A DNA stretch of 11,322 bases from JAGOBX01 sp017999075 [NCBI: Candidatus Babelota bacterium] (GTDB lineage Bacteria; JAGOBX01). Within the stretch, counting starts at the first letter, position 1. Every line of letters begins with the position of its first letter. The position numbers and the translations under genes were made by a program. The notes beneath the pieces are model-generated. The model did no database searches. It was not told where the DNA came from and saw only the letters and a list, made by a program, of their open reading frames with translations. Shown here piece after piece: positions 1 through 7,521 of the stretch. Location of the stretch: the NCBI GenBank assembly GCA_017999075.1, contig JAGOBX010000068.1:1-11322 (forward strand), given 5' to 3'.

Positions 1-1
1 A

Positions 2-928
2 GGGCATATAGGTACCGGCTGGGGAACAAACAATATTGCTGCAATAAGAATAGTTGCAGCGGAAGATTTTTCCTTGACTAACCAAGGTTCGAAAATAGAT
101 TTTGCTACTACAAACATTGGTGCTACTTCAAGAACTGTAAGGATGACAATTGCTAATGATGGAAATGTCGGTATCGGGACGACGAGTCCGACGCGGGCAA
201 AACTCGTGGTAAGCGGTTCAGTCAGCTATGATAATGGAAGTTTTGGTTATCTTGCATCAAATGCAACAACCGGAACATCCAGCGGCTCAGTCAATACTTC
301 TATATATGCAGACGGCAGAATAGTATGCTATGAATTCAATGCCAATTCAGATGCACGCATTAAAAACATTATAGAAGTATCAGACAGCAGAAAAGATTTG
401 GAATTATTGAACCAAATTAAAGTAACTGATTATACATATATTGACACTATTGCGCAGGGCAGTCAAATATCCAAAAAAGTTATTGCTCAGGAATTACAGA
501 ATGTTTTGCCGGCTGCTGTCAAAAAAAGTTTGGAATTTGTGCCTGACATTTTTGTCCTTGCTAAGTCAGTTATGTTTGAAAAAAAATCAAAAATGCTTAC
601 AATAACGCTTGATAAACAGCATAATCTTAAAATTGGTGATAAAGTTCGTATGATTTTACGCGATAAAAAAGTTGAAAAAATCGTTGCCGAAATTATTAAT
701 AATTATGTTTTTTCAGTTTCGGATTGGAGTGATGAAACACAAAAAATATTTGTCTATGGCAAGGAAGTAGATGATTTCTTGACTGTCGATTACGATGCGG
801 TAACTATGCTAAGCGTCAGCGCGATACAGGAGCTGATTAAACAGAATGTTATTCAGAAAAACGAAACTGAAACGCTGAAAAATCTTATCAGCGAATTAAA
901 ACAAAGAATAGAAAAATTGGAAAAGTAA
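2..928 (+). CDS. Tail-fibre-like protein, C-terminal part, with S74 intramolecular chaperone domain (5' truncated)
   Basis: The frame is open from base 2, so the true start lies outside the window; the TTG at 74 is internal. The upstream part is a Gly/Thr/Asn-rich beta-structured shaft, including GNVGIGTTSP, a motif common in phage tail fibres and bacterial surface proteins. From about 344 the S74 chaperone domain begins with NSDARIK. Its Ser (347-349) and Lys (362-364) fit the catalytic pair that in this family self-cleaves after the shaft has trimerised. The domain continues through a QELQNVLP segment and is interrupted by a beta-rich insertion of about 75 residues (roughly 535-760). It resumes at VDDFLTVDYDAVTMLSVSAIQEL and ends in a charged coiled coil. 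It would help fold a homotrimeric fibre or adhesin. It could belong to a phage or to the cell surface; no other structural gene is visible to decide. The tandem repeats begin 8 bp after the stop. Confidence 0.85.
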   Translation, partial: GHIGTGWGTNNIAAIRIVAAEDFSLTNQGSKIDFATTNIGATSRTVRMTIANDGNVGIGTTSPTRAKLVVSGSVSYDNGSFGYLASNATTGTSSGSVNTSIYADGRIVCYEFNANSDARIKNIIEVSDSRKDLELLNQIKVTDYTYIDTIAQGSQISKKVIAQELQNVLPAAVKKSLEFVPDIFVLAKSVMFEKKSKMLTITLDKQHNLKIGDKVRMILRDKKVEKIVAEIINNYVFSVSDWSDETQKIFVYGKEVDDFLTVDYDAVTMLSVSAIQELIKQNVIQKNETETLKNLISELKQRIEKLEK

Positions 929-936
929 AAAAATAG

Positions 937-1018
937 ATATAAAGTGCCGATAATATATAAAGTGCCGTATAGTCAAAAGTCAGTAGATATAAAGTGCCGT
1001 ATAGTCAAAAGTCAGTAT
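937..1018. repeat. Tandem direct repeat, 32-bp unit, 2 full copies plus one partial
   Basis: The core ATATAAAGTGCCG occurs at 937-949, 955-967 and 987-999. The last two are part of a 32-bp unit (955-986 and 987-1018) that differs only at its final base and also contains TATAGTCAAAAGTCAGTA. The first copy keeps only the core and is offset by 18 bp. A shorter decayed repeat follows: AAAAGTCAGTATGTG at 1007-1021 and AAAAGTAAGTATATG at 1022-1036. The copies abut directly, so this is not a CRISPR array. A transposase-like remnant on the minus strand ends about 200 bp to the right, so one reading is the outer end of a decayed insertion sequence. Confidence 0.8.
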
Positions 1019-1216
1019 GTGAAAAGTAAGTATATGAAAAAACTATAAAGCATATTCCATCGGTTAGTAGGTCATTAACCTATTTTTGAATTTCTTTGAT
1101 TATAAGCTTTATTTCATTTTATGAAGTTTCTGTATCATCTTTTATATGTATCAGCAATCCAGCGTTTTATTTAAAACATCTGTATCAAATAACCAGAAAT
1201 CACGCTATTCTTATGA

Positions 1217-1336
1217 CTATGTTTTGCTAAGTCCTATTTTGATATCGAATATTTTAAATATTTCTTTCTGGTTTTTGGTAAATTCAGATACAATTTTTTG
1301 TCCGTCAGGCAATTCCAATAATTTGATTTTTTTTAA
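1217..1336 (-). pseudogene. Transposase-like C-terminal remnant (39 codons, no start)
   Basis: The minus strand reads 39 codons between two stops with no start codon: LKKIKLLELPDGQKIVSEFT, then KNQKEIFKIFDIKIGLSKT. The pattern L-x-LPDG followed by T-x-x-Q-x-x-IF-x-x-F is reminiscent of the C-terminal end of DDE transposases of IS4/IS1634 type, but I recognise it only loosely. Further towards lower coordinates a different minus frame gives NEIKLIIKEIQK broken by stops (about 1090-1130), as expected of a decayed gene. The 64-codon plus-strand reading over the same bases has no ribosome binding site and looks like a shadow. The call is weak; a free intergenic sequence is the alternative. Confidence 0.3.
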
Positions 1337-1340
1337 TTAA

Positions 1341-1874
1341 TATATTAATTCATTCATTGAATATTTTTATAAATATTATTCTTATGCATTACAGAATCAA
1401 TAGCTGCGTAAATTATTAATGAAACAAAAAAATAAATAACCTGCCTTCAAAATTATTTTTCGAATGAACTCGCAAGCGATTGCCTATTGCTCGCATTCAA
1501 TCACTTTAGCTGAAAATTTTAGGTTTTTTCGCATTTTCTACGTTCGTCATAATATATAATTCATCAAGATTTATTTCATTATTAACTATAGAATTTTTGG
1601 CTTGATATAATATAGTGTTGTTGTATTTAAACAATTTTTTTTCCAAACAACCTGACGCGGTTAGCGACCGAAGGATTTTAAAGAAAATAGTCTTGAATTT
1701 CGAGTAGTGTTTTTATAAAAATTGAACTTTTTTTAATAATATGATACTATTATTATTATCTAATAATTTACAAATGTTCCTTAAGGACAAAGATTCAAAT
1801 GCGTAAGTTTTTTAATCAAACAGGGATTTAATTCATATTTTATCAAATTTTTATCATTTCAGAGGTCAAATTTT
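1341..1874. other. AT-rich gene-free stretch upstream of the lipoprotein hydrolase
   Basis: I see no gene here. Two islands of higher GC content stand out from the AT-rich background: about 1460-1500 (GAATGAACTCGCAAGCG and onward), flanked by GAATG and CATTC, and about 1650-1680 (GACGCGGTTAGCGACCGAAG). Such islands could be copies of a dispersed genomic repeat, which cannot be tested in one window. The minus strand carries a 14-codon ATG reading in the segment 1500-1550 with no convincing ribosome site. An ATT-rich simple sequence lies at 1735-1765. The right end holds the likely promoter and leader of the next gene. Confidence 0.5.
1722..1750 (+). promoter_or_regulatory. Candidate sigma-70-type promoter for the lipoprotein hydrolase
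   Basis: TTGAAC at 1722-1727 and TACTAT at 1745-1750 are separated by 17 bp, which would start transcription near 1757. A second possibility just upstream is TTGAAT (1693-1698) with TATAAA (1714-1719), but its 15-bp spacer is short. In such AT-rich DNA, matches of this quality arise by chance, so this is a suggestion only. Confidence 0.25.
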
Positions 1875-3647
1875 ATGTTAAAAAAAATTAGTAAAATAAT
1901 TTTTATTTTGATTATTGTTTTTAAATTTTACGGTTGCGGGTCAAGTGATGTATCGGTAACTCAGACCAACTATGAGCAGTTGAAAACCGAGATGCGCTCT
2001 TTTATTAATCTGCAATTAGCTGCGAATGATATTGGCGGTATAACGCTCGCGTTTGTTGATGAGCAGAATACAGTATGGCTCGAAGGTTTTGGTTACGCTG
2101 ACATAATAAACACTGCGCCTGTAACGCCGGAAACAGTTTTTTCTATTGGTTCAGTTTCTAAAACAATGGCAGCGATTTTAATTATGACGCTTGTCGAACA
2201 AGGCAAAATTGACTTGGATAAACCGCTCACAACATATTTGCCTGAATTTTCAATCAATCAGCGTTTTCCGAATTCTGTAATTACTATTCGTTCAATTTTA
2301 GCGCATCATTCGGGATTGCCAGGCGATATATTGACAGGCGCTTTTACAAAAACATTAGATAGAAACTGGTCGTCATGGCTGCTTGATTATTTGAAAGACG
2401 AATATACGCTTCAGCCGGTTGGCGGCGTATGGGGTTATAATAATTCAGGTTATGTTATATTGGAAAAAGTTATTGAACGCGTTTCAGGGATGACGCTTGA
2501 AGATTATTCCAAACAATATTTATTTAATAAAGCAGGGATGACAAGCGCATCCTGGTTTTTTGACACTTCAATACAAACTAATGTTGCATATCCTTATTAT
2601 GCTGGTACACAGTATGAACGAGAAATGACAAATGCATCTACTGCCGGTTCTGTTTCGATGAACGCGCTTGATATGGCGAAATATTTAAAATTGCAATTAG
2701 CGCAGGGCGAAGGAGTTAACGGAACTGTAATTTCAAAAAATACTTTTAATGAAATGCTTCAGCAGCAATACGCCGATAATCCTTTGGATTTGCAATTACG
2801 AATGGGACTCGGTTGGCTTTTAAATCAAAGCTCGTTGGATTATGCAGGAAGCCTTATGTGGCATAACGGCGCGACTATTGTATATAACAGCGACTGTATA
2901 ATATTACGTGAACACGGATTAGCTGTGTTTATAGCTTCAAATTCACCGGATGGAAGTTCAGTAATTGAAGAAATAGCTGTTCAAATTTTGAAAAAAGCGT
3001 TGGAAATTAAAAAAGGAATTACTGTTCCTCCTCCGCAAAATCCTGTATTATCGCAATCATTTTATCGGACACATAATGATTTGGCGCAGTATAATGGAAT
3101 ATATGCGGGCGGACAGCTTGGATACGATACTATTACCGCAAAAGATAATTATCTTGAATGGACGCGTAATCTTGCGGATACCGCTGCTTCTAGCGTACTA
3201 ATATTAACGCCGTTGATGAACGGCAGATTTACGCTCAATGATTCGCAGACAAAACAGATTGAATTTGCAAATATTGCAGGCAGAAATGTTATGGTTTATT
3301 ATAATTGGGGAATTACTAATACTTTTGAAAAATATATCTTGGCGGAAAAGTTTAATCCGCCAATTATAAGCGCCGCTTGGAATAACCGGCTCGGAAATTA
3401 TACTTTGGTAAATGCATCAAACGATGACTTTATAAATATATTTGAACTGCCGTCATTTGAATTGAAAAAACAGAATGATTTATTAATTATGGGCGAATAT
3501 GTTTTGGATATTAATTCTGACACTCTTGCTTTCACTTCAGGATTGTATCTTGGACTTTCGCGTAACCGCGGCGCGGCAATAAGAATTGAAACTGATATCA
3601 GCTGCGAAACGCTATGGTTTATGGGTGCGCCGTTCAGGAAACAATAA
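1875..3647 (+). CDS. Lipoprotein serine hydrolase, class C beta-lactamase/esterase (S12) fold
   Basis: ATG follows AGAGGT (1861-1866) by 8 nt. Residues 1-20 are a basic, hydrophobic signal peptide ending in FYG-Cys21, a plausible lipobox, so the protein is probably exported and lipid-anchored. Residues about 35-375 form the penicillin-binding-protein-like fold. They show SxxK (Ser93-Val-Ser-Lys96, catalytic Ser and Lys), YxN (Tyr188-Asn-Asn190) and HxG (His330-Asn-Gly332), the third motif being His- rather than Lys-led, as in many esterase and peptidase relatives. Residues 390-590 add a beta-rich region with two similar starts (LAQYNGIYAG and NRLGNYTLV), perhaps two lipocalin-like barrels. 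The family includes AmpC lactamases, D-aminopeptidases, esterases and PBP4*-like proteins. The substrate cannot be read from sequence and antibiotic resistance should not be assumed. It faces the minus-strand operon tail to tail and looks unrelated to it. Confidence 0.9.
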   Translation: MLKKISKIIFILIIVFKFYGCGSSDVSVTQTNYEQLKTEMRSFINLQLAANDIGGITLAFVDEQNTVWLEGFGYADIINTAPVTPETVFSIGSVSKTMAAILIMTLVEQGKIDLDKPLTTYLPEFSINQRFPNSVITIRSILAHHSGLPGDILTGAFTKTLDRNWSSWLLDYLKDEYTLQPVGGVWGYNNSGYVILEKVIERVSGMTLEDYSKQYLFNKAGMTSASWFFDTSIQTNVAYPYYAGTQYEREMTNASTAGSVSMNALDMAKYLKLQLAQGEGVNGTVISKNTFNEMLQQQYADNPLDLQLRMGLGWLLNQSSLDYAGSLMWHNGATIVYNSDCIILREHGLAVFIASNSPDGSSVIEEIAVQILKKALEIKKGITVPPPQNPVLSQSFYRTHNDLAQYNGIYAGGQLGYDTITAKDNYLEWTRNLADTAASSVLILTPLMNGRFTLNDSQTKQIEFANIAGRNVMVYYNWGITNTFEKYILAEKFNPPIISAAWNNRLGNYTLVNASNDDFINIFELPSFELKKQNDLLIMGEYVLDINSDTLAFTSGLYLGLSRNRGAAIRIETDISCETLWFMGAPFRKQ

Positions 3648-3648
3648 A

Positions 3649-3671
3649 AAATAAATTTGTAAATTTTATTT
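3649..3671. terminator. Possible AT-only bidirectional terminator between convergent genes
   Basis: AAATAAATTT (3649-3658) can pair with AAATTTTATTT (3661-3671) with one bulge over a GT loop. It lies exactly in the 23-bp gap between the convergent stops (3647 and 3671). There is no GC in the stem, so intrinsic termination would be weak; position is the main argument. Confidence 0.3.
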
Positions 3672-5755
3672 CAACCAAACAACTGCAGCGCTGAATTATT
3701 ATTGTTTGAATATAAAAGTTCGAGCAATTCACTTTTTTTAATTGATTTACTGAAAGAATATATCTGTAATATTTTTTTTAATTTATCAAACATTCGCGGA
3801 TTTATGTATAAAGCCAATAATTTTTCTTTTTCAATCTCTTCAAGATTTATTTCATATTCGCAAAGCAAGGAATTTATCACGGATAAAATTTCAGGAATGT
3901 AATTCATATTAAGAATGAAATCCGGATTAAAATATTCATAAATATTCTTATCAAATTTTGACGGAACAAACAACATTCTTATAATCCCGTAGAATTTAGT
4001 TGAATCAATAAGATATTTCAATCTATTTTTTTTATCAGTTTGTCCTCCATTAGCATTTTCTTCCTCCTCTTCAAACACAAGAATTGGACGAATATCTGCG
4101 ATGTCTTCAACATCATCGATTTGGAATAAATTCAACTTAAATCTATTTTTATTATCGCCTGCATAGCAGTTTTCATTCTGATAATTTTCTTTGAACAAAA
4201 TATATGCGCGGTCTATGCGTGAAGCTATATATTCAGCCGCTTTTAGTTTTGAACTGTAATCGTCTGCTGAAATAATAACATTTATTGAAGGCAAATATCT
4301 ATTTCCAGAAGGATTCAGAGTATAAAGAGTTTTTCCTATTTTAATAATCTTTTCGATTATTTTTATTGTTTCATTGCCGAATATGTTAAAATCTTCTTTA
4401 TTTAATGCTGATGGTGTTACAAGTTTCAGAGCAAAAGAGCTTTCAATATACCTGCAATAATATTCACTTGCAATTTTATCAAGTTCAACTTCATTTAAGG
4501 AACCGCTGATTTTTGCGTTAATATATTTTAAAACTGCATTTTTAATGAAACCGCCTGACATATTATACAGCTCGCTTAAGCAATTTATTGTTTCCTCTGC
4601 TACGGATTTTATTTCTGTCTTCTCAAAAAAATTATGCCAAAGTTTTTTTCGTAACTGCAAATTTGGAGTTTTTATCTTATATTTAAAAAGAATGCGTCTA
4701 TCAAGCGCAGGTGAAAGCGTTTCAATTCTATTTGTAGCAAATATTACAATCACATTACTCTGCTCCAATTGAATTAAAAGTTCTCTGCTTTCGGGAGAAT
4801 CGTGCACAAACAATTCAGAGCATTCATCGAAAAACAGAATTCCTTTGTGTAATGAGGCTTCAAGAAATACCTTTGCCAGTTTACTGCAAATTCCGCTGCT
4901 CCTGCGCCTGCGTAACGGACTTTCCTGCTTATCTGAATCATCCTTATATGTTATCAGCTTTTTATTCAGATATCCGGCAATTGCATGCGCGAGCATTGTC
5001 TTACCTGTGCCTGAAGGGCCATAAAACATAAACGAATAACTTGCTCCGTATTCAAAAATTCCTTTCTGCCTGTATTCATCAATTTTCCTCAGATATGTCT
5101 CATAGTTATTCAAAGAATTTATAATTTCTTTTTTATATGATTCTTCAAGTATAACTGAATCAAAGGATACTTTGCTTTCTTCAATTTTAATAAAATCGCT
5201 TGAAGCGTAGGTATTATTATCACCAAGTATAAAATCAATATAACGCTGATTGATATTTATTTCCCAAGTCACTATGCTTTCATCCTCATACGAATCAAAG
5301 CTTAAAATTCTCCTACTTACTAAAACTGAGCCTGTTGAAAAAAGTTTTCGATTTATAATTCGTTCTGAATAATTATCAAACATCAGATTAAGAATCATTC
5401 CTACTGTTAAATTATTTTTATAAATATAATTAAGCGGCGGATTGTTTTTAACGCTATACTGATAGATGCTGGTGTCAGTTTTCAAAATAAATATAAGTAT
5501 GAATATTCTTTTTTCATCATCTGATAAATTCAAGTCATTGAAAGTATATTGTATAGGCTGATAATTATGATTGAAAATCATTTTTTCAATAGATTTTATT
5601 TCGTTATTGCATTTAATTATTTTTTCTTTATTTGTTTTTTCATTTTTTAAAAAATCAAGTCTGTCAATATATGAGCGAACCAGGATAGACATATTATTAA
5701 ACAAATCCATCGGCATAATACTGCCGTTTACTGCTTTGAAGTTTTTATTCTGCAT
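3671..5755 (-). CDS. AAA+ ATPase with winged-helix-like N-terminus and a second, P-loop-less ATPase-like module
   Basis: ATG at 5755 is preceded by AGAGAGG with 7 nt spacing, 15 bp after the ClpP-like gene, so the two are probably co-translated. The protein has 694 residues. Residues about 70-155 resemble the helical/winged-helix region that precedes the ATPase core in a family of phage and contractile-system AAA proteins. The core has Walker A GPSGTGKT (246-253), Walker B ILFFDE (306-311), sensor 1 Asn342 and arginine-finger candidates Arg353/Arg354 in ALDRRI, so ATP hydrolysis is expected. The usual aromatic pore-loop motif is not apparent; instead an RRRR patch occurs at 282-285. Residues about 485-620 look like a second ATPase fold: beta strand NVIISADD where a P-loop would be, acidic ILVFEEEEE at the Walker B place, then LFVPSKFDKN. 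It has no Walker lysine, so it is likely inactive. The role is probably remodelling of protein or DNA complexes, possibly with the adjacent protease; the substrate is unknown. No ClpX-type [LIV]-G-[FL] ClpP-docking motif was seen. Confidence 0.85.
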   Translation of the reverse strand: MQNKNFKAVNGSIMPMDLFNNMSILVRSYIDRLDFLKNEKTNKEKIIKCNNEIKSIEKMIFNHNYQPIQYTFNDLNLSDDEKRIFILIFILKTDTSIYQYSVKNNPPLNYIYKNNLTVGMILNLMFDNYSERIINRKLFSTGSVLVSRRILSFDSYEDESIVTWEININQRYIDFILGDNNTYASSDFIKIEESKVSFDSVILEESYKKEIINSLNNYETYLRKIDEYRQKGIFEYGASYSFMFYGPSGTGKTMLAHAIAGYLNKKLITYKDDSDKQESPLRRRRSSGICSKLAKVFLEASLHKGILFFDECSELFVHDSPESRELLIQLEQSNVIVIFATNRIETLSPALDRRILFKYKIKTPNLQLRKKLWHNFFEKTEIKSVAEETINCLSELYNMSGGFIKNAVLKYINAKISGSLNEVELDKIASEYYCRYIESSFALKLVTPSALNKEDFNIFGNETIKIIEKIIKIGKTLYTLNPSGNRYLPSINVIISADDYSSKLKAAEYIASRIDRAYILFKENYQNENCYAGDNKNRFKLNLFQIDDVEDIADIRPILVFEEEEENANGGQTDKKNRLKYLIDSTKFYGIIRMLFVPSKFDKNIYEYFNPDFILNMNYIPEILSVINSLLCEYEINLEEIEKEKLLALYINPRMFDKLKKILQIYSFSKSIKKSELLELLYSNNNNSALQLFG

Positions 5756-5770
5756 AATATAGCCTCTCTA

Positions 5771-6331
5771 TTATAAATTTATTTTTCGAATATCTTTCTG
5801 AATTGTATCGACAATCCCGTATTCAATACATTCCTGAGGAGAAAGCCAGGTATCCACATCCCGCAAAAGAGTAGTATTCAACTCTTGTTCAGTATTTATT
5901 TTTGTATGCTTCAAATAATGATCACATATTCTTTTATGCATAAGATCTTGTTCTTTGCGTGCTGCTATTAAACTTGAATGATTGCCCATTGCTCCGCCAA
6001 AGTATCTATGTGACAATACAGAAGTGCGGGGAGTAATAACTCTTTTTCCTTTTTCTCCGGACATAAAAATAAGTAATCCCATTGATGCAATTATGCCGAT
6101 ACCTGTTGTATAAACAGGAATACGCGACCACTCGATTATATCAATAATCGCAAAACCATCAGAACAATAACCGCCGCAGGAGTTTATTATTAGTTGGATT
6201 GAAGGAATATCATTTTCAATATTCAGTCTTATAATTTCTTTGCATACCCATTCGGCTGCAATAGTTCCGTTTAAAAAAATCAAACCGTCAATATCCCTTT
6301 TTTTTCCATCATTTGAATTTTTTGAACTCAT
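5771..6331 (-). CDS. ClpP-fold serine protease (S14 family)
   Basis: ATG at 6331 follows AGAGG with 8 nt spacing, 36 bp after the PolC-like gene. The 186-residue product is close to the size of mature ClpP. It has the oxyanion-loop region LIINSCGGYCSDG (47-59; usually INSPGG), nucleophile Ser83 in GIIASMG, His108 in VLSHRYFGG and Asp160 in DVDTWLS followed by ECIEYGIVD. The Ser-His-Asp triad therefore looks complete. The N-terminus is a short polar stretch (SSKNSNDGKK) without the usual ClpP propeptide or axial-loop sequence, so gating or partner choice may differ from housekeeping ClpP. Housekeeping clpP genes usually lie near tig or clpX; this one sits between a polymerase-related gene and an AAA+ ATPase. 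Related S14 proteases serve as phage prohead proteases, but no capsid or portal gene is here. A dedicated partner for the downstream ATPase is the simplest reading. Confidence 0.9.
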   Translation of the reverse strand: MSSKNSNDGKKRDIDGLIFLNGTIAAEWVCKEIIRLNIENDIPSIQLIINSCGGYCSDGFAIIDIIEWSRIPVYTTGIGIIASMGLLIFMSGEKGKRVITPRTSVLSHRYFGGAMGNHSSLIAARKEQDLMHKRICDHYLKHTKINTEQELNTTLLRDVDTWLSPQECIEYGIVDTIQKDIRKINL

Positions 6332-6367
6332 TATTAAAACCTCTTTTTAGTTTATCATATAAAAAAA

Positions 6368-7459
6368 TTATTTTTCATAAATGCGCAGATTCAAGTCAAA
6401 AGCATAAAAATGACTTTCGCGCCACAAATAAATTATCTGTTCAATGAAAAAAATAAACTCCTCATCAAATATGTCTATAATGTCTTTTGTTATTGATTCT
6501 GCCTTGCCATATTTTATTTTTCTAAATGTATCAAGCAATAAATTATAGTCAGTTATTTTCTCTGAAAGATATTTGTATATTCTTTCCTGTGAATAAAATT
6601 CAATCCCTAAAAAATCAGTGAAGTCAGTATTTTTAAGAGTGCTGTGTTTAAGACATGATAACTTAAGGTATTCTTCAAAGGAAATAAAATCATTTGAAAT
6701 TACATACTGCATTATTTCAGATTTATGTTTTTTGCCGGTTGATTTTTTTATGATATCCCAGAAAAGATTTAATCTGAAATTCTGTGAAAATAAATTTTTA
6801 ACTGATGAGGAATATTGATTTAATTCCTTAGGTTTTACTTTAACATTCTGCCAGATTTTTATAAATTCAATTGTATTATTAAGACTAATAATATTTTTTT
6901 CAAATTTTGTAATTTCAAATTCTGTAAAACTGATTAAATCTTGCAATTCTGCAATAGATAGACTTCCATCAATACTAATTTCAAAACAATTTTTTACATA
7001 TTCTGGAATAAACGGAATATCTGTTCCATTTATGCCAAGCGGGTTTCTGCATACAGGACAATTTTTATCCGGCAGATTATAAACAGGCAATTCAGAAAAC
7101 TCAATATGTTTGCAAATATCGCAAATATAATGCGGCGGCAGTGGATTCAATTGAAACTTCATCAAAGTTGAAAGAATAAGTGATTCGCAGAAATGCATTG
7201 AAGTCATCAGTATTTTTTTTTCATTCGAAAGATTATTCAAAAAACATAATATTTCCTGATGATTTTCAAAATATTCAATTTCATTTTTTATTCGTTTGTT
7301 TACTAATTCATTGTTTCTAGGATATTTCTCGAAAAATTTCACTAAAATTTTATCAATAAATTTATTATTTTCAGATTTTGCGACAATAATACGTTTATTA
7401 TCCGGCTTAGATAAATTTTCATCATTTTCTTTCACATCATTTTGTGTTACTTCTTGCAT
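6368..7459 (-). CDS. PolC-related pseudo-polymerase (zinc finger and C-terminal segments kept, catalytic acids missing)
   Basis: ATG at 7459 follows GGAGG (7467-7471) with 7 nt spacing. Several stretches fit, in order, the C-terminal half of DNA polymerase III PolC. Residues 43-110 (FEKYPRNNELVNKRIKNEIE to NPLPPHY) fit the PolC segment before its zinc finger. The finger itself is Cys113, Cys116, Cys134, Cys137 with the PolC signatures LPPHY, LPDKNCP and GTDIPF. Residues about 258-276 (ISFEEYLKLSCLKHST) match PolC TFSxLVxISGLSHGT. Residues about 338-362 (IEQIIYLWRESHFYAF and on) match the PolC KKIKYMFPKAHAAAY region. Where PolC has PDIDLNF, with two catalytic aspartates, this protein reads FEISIDG, and the palm region with the third aspartate (LKLDILG) is largely absent: about 90 residues lie where PolC has roughly 200. 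The exonuclease and PHP parts are also lacking. The inferred role is structural: DNA or replisome binding, or mimicry of host PolC. Alignments are from memory. Confidence 0.7.
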   Translation of the reverse strand: MQEVTQNDVKENDENLSKPDNKRIIVAKSENNKFIDKILVKFFEKYPRNNELVNKRIKNEIEYFENHQEILCFLNNLSNEKKILMTSMHFCESLILSTLMKFQLNPLPPHYICDICKHIEFSELPVYNLPDKNCPVCRNPLGINGTDIPFIPEYVKNCFEISIDGSLSIAELQDLISFTEFEITKFEKNIISLNNTIEFIKIWQNVKVKPKELNQYSSSVKNLFSQNFRLNLFWDIIKKSTGKKHKSEIMQYVISNDFISFEEYLKLSCLKHSTLKNTDFTDFLGIEFYSQERIYKYLSEKITDYNLLLDTFRKIKYGKAESITKDIIDIFDEEFIFFIEQIIYLWRESHFYAFDLNLRIYEK

Positions 7460-7521
7460 TTTAAAACCTCCAAAAACTTAAAAATTTTATTTAAAAAAAT
7501 GAATTTCAATATATAGATACA

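Noticed and set aside
937-1036. CRISPR array
   Set aside because: The repeat copies abut without unique spacers, there are only two to three of them, and no cas gene is visible.
1146-1340. 64-codon plus-strand reading frame in the intergenic stretch
   Set aside because: There is no ribosome site, it is rich in Ile/Ser/Phe/Asn as expected of AT-rich noise, and the opposite strand gives a more protein-like sequence over the same bases.
1875-3647. Antibiotic-resistance beta-lactamase
   Set aside because: The motifs support the fold only. The lipoprotein signal, 590-residue length and extra C-terminal domains point to a generic S12 hydrolase.
3671-5755. ATPase of an extracellular contractile injection system
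   Set aside because: The N-terminal and core pattern is reminiscent of those ATPases, but no sheath, tube, spike or baseplate gene is in the window.
5771-6331. Phage prohead maturation protease
   Set aside because: The S14 fold would allow it, but no portal, scaffold or capsid gene is adjacent and the catalytic region resembles ClpP proper; left as a possibility only.
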